Positions 61,944 through 64,000 of a DNA stretch of 64,000 nucleotides are shown piece by piece (positions within the stretch are counted from its first letter, which is position 1; the number at the start of each line of letters is the position of its first letter). The translations under genes were made by a program, and so were the position numbers. Source of the stretch: Plecoglossus altivelis (Eukaryota; Chordata; Actinopteri; Osmeriformes; Plecoglossidae); NCBI GenBank assembly GCA_036571765.1, contig BROE01000016.1:12593838-12657837 (forward strand), given 5' to 3'. Under the pieces are notes generated by a model. It did no database searches. It had not been told where the DNA came from and was given only the letters and a program-made list of their open reading frames with translations.

Positions 61944-63820
61944 CTCTCTCACCTGAGTGGCCTCAGCCAGGGAGTCTTGTGTGCGTTTGGAGATAGAGCG
62001 CAGGTATCTGCCGTAGACCACTGCCAGGGCAGCCATGGGAGGGACGATCATCAACACAAACGCTGCCAGACTGGGGGACACGTAGAACTGGAAGGAGATA
62101 GGAACTGGGGTGAGAAAATCTCACCTTGAAACCCAGTCCAAGTCTGTAAGAATGCTGCAATATTACTTAAGGCCTATCTAAGGCAAGTATCTGTGTACAG
62201 AGACACAATTACAAACTGAGGAACTACTCATTACTCTGATTACTTTCAGTAACTAAGGAGTGAGTGTACCATCCAAATAACTAACAGGAAGTAACTTAAT
62301 TGAGTACGGGCAATGTCAACTGCTACCGCGCAACAGTGGACGTGCTGAATGATCTGTTACCAGGAAGTACACAGGAATCCTGGTTTCTTTATCAGTCTGA
62401 ACTTTGTCAAGCCAGTTTGCCAACCAATAGCTAATGTTTATCAGCAGCAGAGAAGACAATAGGATGCCATAAATAAGACACCTGCAGAACTTCCTTGTTC
62501 CAACCTAGAAATCGCAACAGAGTACAGCCAAAATATAGCATTGTAACTGCCCATGACACTACCGCTGGAATCATGTGTACAAAATGTCCTGGTGTGTGTG
62601 TGTGTGTGTGTGTGAGTGCATGTGTGTATGTGCTCACCATCATGCTGACCCCGGCAGCAGCTTGAGCCACGGCACGGAGGCCGTCGGAGAGGTTGTCTGT
62701 CACCGAGCGCCCCACCAGCGTGCTGTCTGCCGACAGCCGGTTAATCAGCTCACCGGTGCGCGTCTTGTCAAAGAACCCAACTTCCTGTCTCAGGATGGAC
62801 GAGAACAGAGACACCCTGAGGTTCCTCACGATCTGCTGCCCTGCAACAGTGACACACGCACACAGTTGGACCCGCACTGCTTTCACATTAATCACGACCC
62901 TTGAAACGTCTTGACCAGAACCACAGTTCCCCCTGGTCCGTTTTCTTTAAAGATGCCTCACCCCACCCCTGCATGAGGTAGCCTCACCTGACACCTGCAT
63001 GAGGTAGACCCGAGCGGCATTGGCAGCACCCCCGGCGAGGAAGACCCCAGACAGCATGATGCAGAGGGACGTGAGGGAGGATGTGAAGTCATCGGAGCTG
63101 CTGGTGTAGATGGTGTCTATCACTTTGCCCAGGAAAAACGGGGCTGACATGGTGACCGAACTCGAAACCACTAAGAAGCTGATCGCAGCTAAAGAGGGGC
63201 AGAGTTAGAGAAACAACAATAAATGAAGAAACACAAACTCACTAAGACCAGACAGACACTTAACATATTATCTACATAGTTCTTTCCCTACGTCCAACCA
63301 AGCCATCATGCTGTCTGTCTGTCTGTGGTCCCTGTGTATGTATTTGTCCTGTGTAGAATGGAAAGGTTGGCACACCTGACAGTCTCCAGCGCTCTGGGTG
63401 AGCGAGAGACATTATCCTTTTGACATCCTCGAATGGTATGGTGGCAGGGAGGTCCTTTTTCTCCATTGATGGAACATATGTAGTGTCAACTCCATGTTGA
63501 GTTTTTGGTGTGGACTTGCTTGAGGAACTGTAAGAGGCGCAGGCGTGAGTGGCTGTCCACGAGCTCCGGGTCAAGGGGCCGTGAAATCCGCCAAGTGGAA
63601 ATCCGCAGGGCACAAGAGCGGTTACATGTCTCCGAGAGAGCGAAGGGCGTGCCGCAGGTTCCGAAAATGTCTCCGCTGCTGAAAAATCTCGCTTGATTCT
63701 CTGTCCCCTGATGACATGGTTCTCTATCCAAAACAGTCCGTGCGCACGGGAGTGAGCAATCTTGCGTTTCATTAGATGCACCCCGCCTGTACATCTAGAC
63801 ATCTGTAAAAGCAGTCTCAT
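59394..63820 (-). CDS. abcb10: Mitochondrial ABC transporter ABCB10
   Basis: Thirteen coding exons: 63376-63820, 62988-63188, 62638-62840, 61953-62087, 61685-61831, 61257-61392, 61031-61126, 60728-60937, 60519-60598, 60133-60313, 59895-59938, 59766-59800, 59394-59646, joining to 721 residues (human 738). ABCB10 is a homodimeric half-transporter of the inner mitochondrial membrane, needed for haem synthesis and redox protection; biliverdin export has been reported. The first about 130 residues are Arg/Ser-rich with few acidic residues and fit a mitochondrial presequence. The transmembrane domain follows (about 145-450), then the nucleotide-binding domain with Walker A GPSGSGKST (503-511), signature LSGGQ (610-614), Walker B LLLDEA (631-636) and the switch His666. 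The start at 63820 gives the best presequence; an upstream in-frame Met at 63934 is less likely. Confidence 0.95.
61009..61024 (-). repeat. CA tract next to the abcb10 exon 7 donor
   Basis: On the coding strand the intron begins GTGAG and runs straight into CA repeat. Similar CA tracts follow the donors of exon 3 (within 62591-62632) and exon 4 (61910-61942). Confidence 0.9.
61910..61942 (-). repeat. CA tract next to the abcb10 exon 4 donor
   Basis: CA repeat of about 33 bp beginning about 10 bp inside the intron, in a short intron of 121 bp (61832-61952). Confidence 0.9.
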
Positions 63821-64000
63821 TCTACAAGATATCGGCTGGTAACGAATTACAGCTTTAAAATCAATCTGACAAGCAGTATATAGCTTATATATAACTAATA
63901 ATATGTTATACGTCGAACCATTGTTGTTAGGCAATTATAAAGCGAATATAAAACAAGATAACTACTGCTCGATAACAAATCTGATTAGTGTTGATTGCAT

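Noticed and set aside
61496..61996. 166-codon plus-strand frame in abcb10
   Set aside because: Spans abcb10 exon 5, an intron and a GT repeat on the opposite strand; no independent support.

Overview
This is a vertebrate, almost certainly teleost fish, genomic window. The genes are spliced and compact, with GT-AG introns mostly 80 bp to 2 kb long, and the non-coding DNA is full of CA/GT, CT/GA and tetranucleotide microsatellites. Nine complete multi-exon protein-coding genes can be reconstructed exon by exon with consistent reading frames. I cannot fix the species from sequence alone.

Layout. Positions 1-13,300 hold no gene I can recognise: simple repeats, a few GC-rich blocks that may be conserved non-coding elements, and a 31-base G run. 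Then come phf10 (minus, 13,327-19,092), psmb1 (plus, 19,523-21,435), nuf2 (minus, 21,974-23,536), tbp (plus, 24,739-26,447) and pdcd2 (minus, 27,416-29,024). After a 2.2 kb gap with a diverged local repeat comes rhou (plus, 31,254-33,963) with a long 3' UTR, then about 10 kb of repeat-rich intergenic DNA containing an apparent assembly duplication near 40.6-41.7 kb. The last block is rab4a (plus, 46,286-49,022), ccsap (minus, 51,954-53,013), acta1 (minus, 54,466-56,131, with a TATA box and two perfect CArG boxes upstream) and abcb10 (minus, 59,394-63,820).

The genes form two human-syntenic blocks joined end to end. phf10-psmb1-tbp-pdcd2 corresponds to human 6q27. rhou-rab4a-ccsap-acta1-abcb10 corresponds to human 1q42.13, in the same order and relative orientation, but without NUP133 between acta1 and abcb10. 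nuf2 (1q23 in human) sits inside the old TBP-PSMB1-PDCD2 cluster and takes PSMB1's place head to head with tbp, while psmb1 is head to head with phf10. The products act in separate processes: chromatin remodelling, proteasome, kinetochore, basal transcription, ribosome-related chaperoning, Rho and Rab signalling, centriole and spindle, sarcomere, and mitochondrial transport. The cluster is ancestral synteny, not an operon-like pathway.

The most notable observations are: (1) nuf2 has only one intron in its coding region and is inserted in the ancient cluster; (2) reading through phf10 exon 9 adds six residues and a stop, making a phosphorylation-dependent SUMO motif in place of the PHD fingers; (3) CA/TG repeats directly abut splice sites in rab4a, abcb10 and phf10; (4) a 38-bp minisatellite starts at the rhou stop codon; (5) there are two long palindromes in one rab4a intron; (6) a 633-bp tandem duplication has one clean and one error-like copy. 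I found no new system of the defence or mobile-operon kind.
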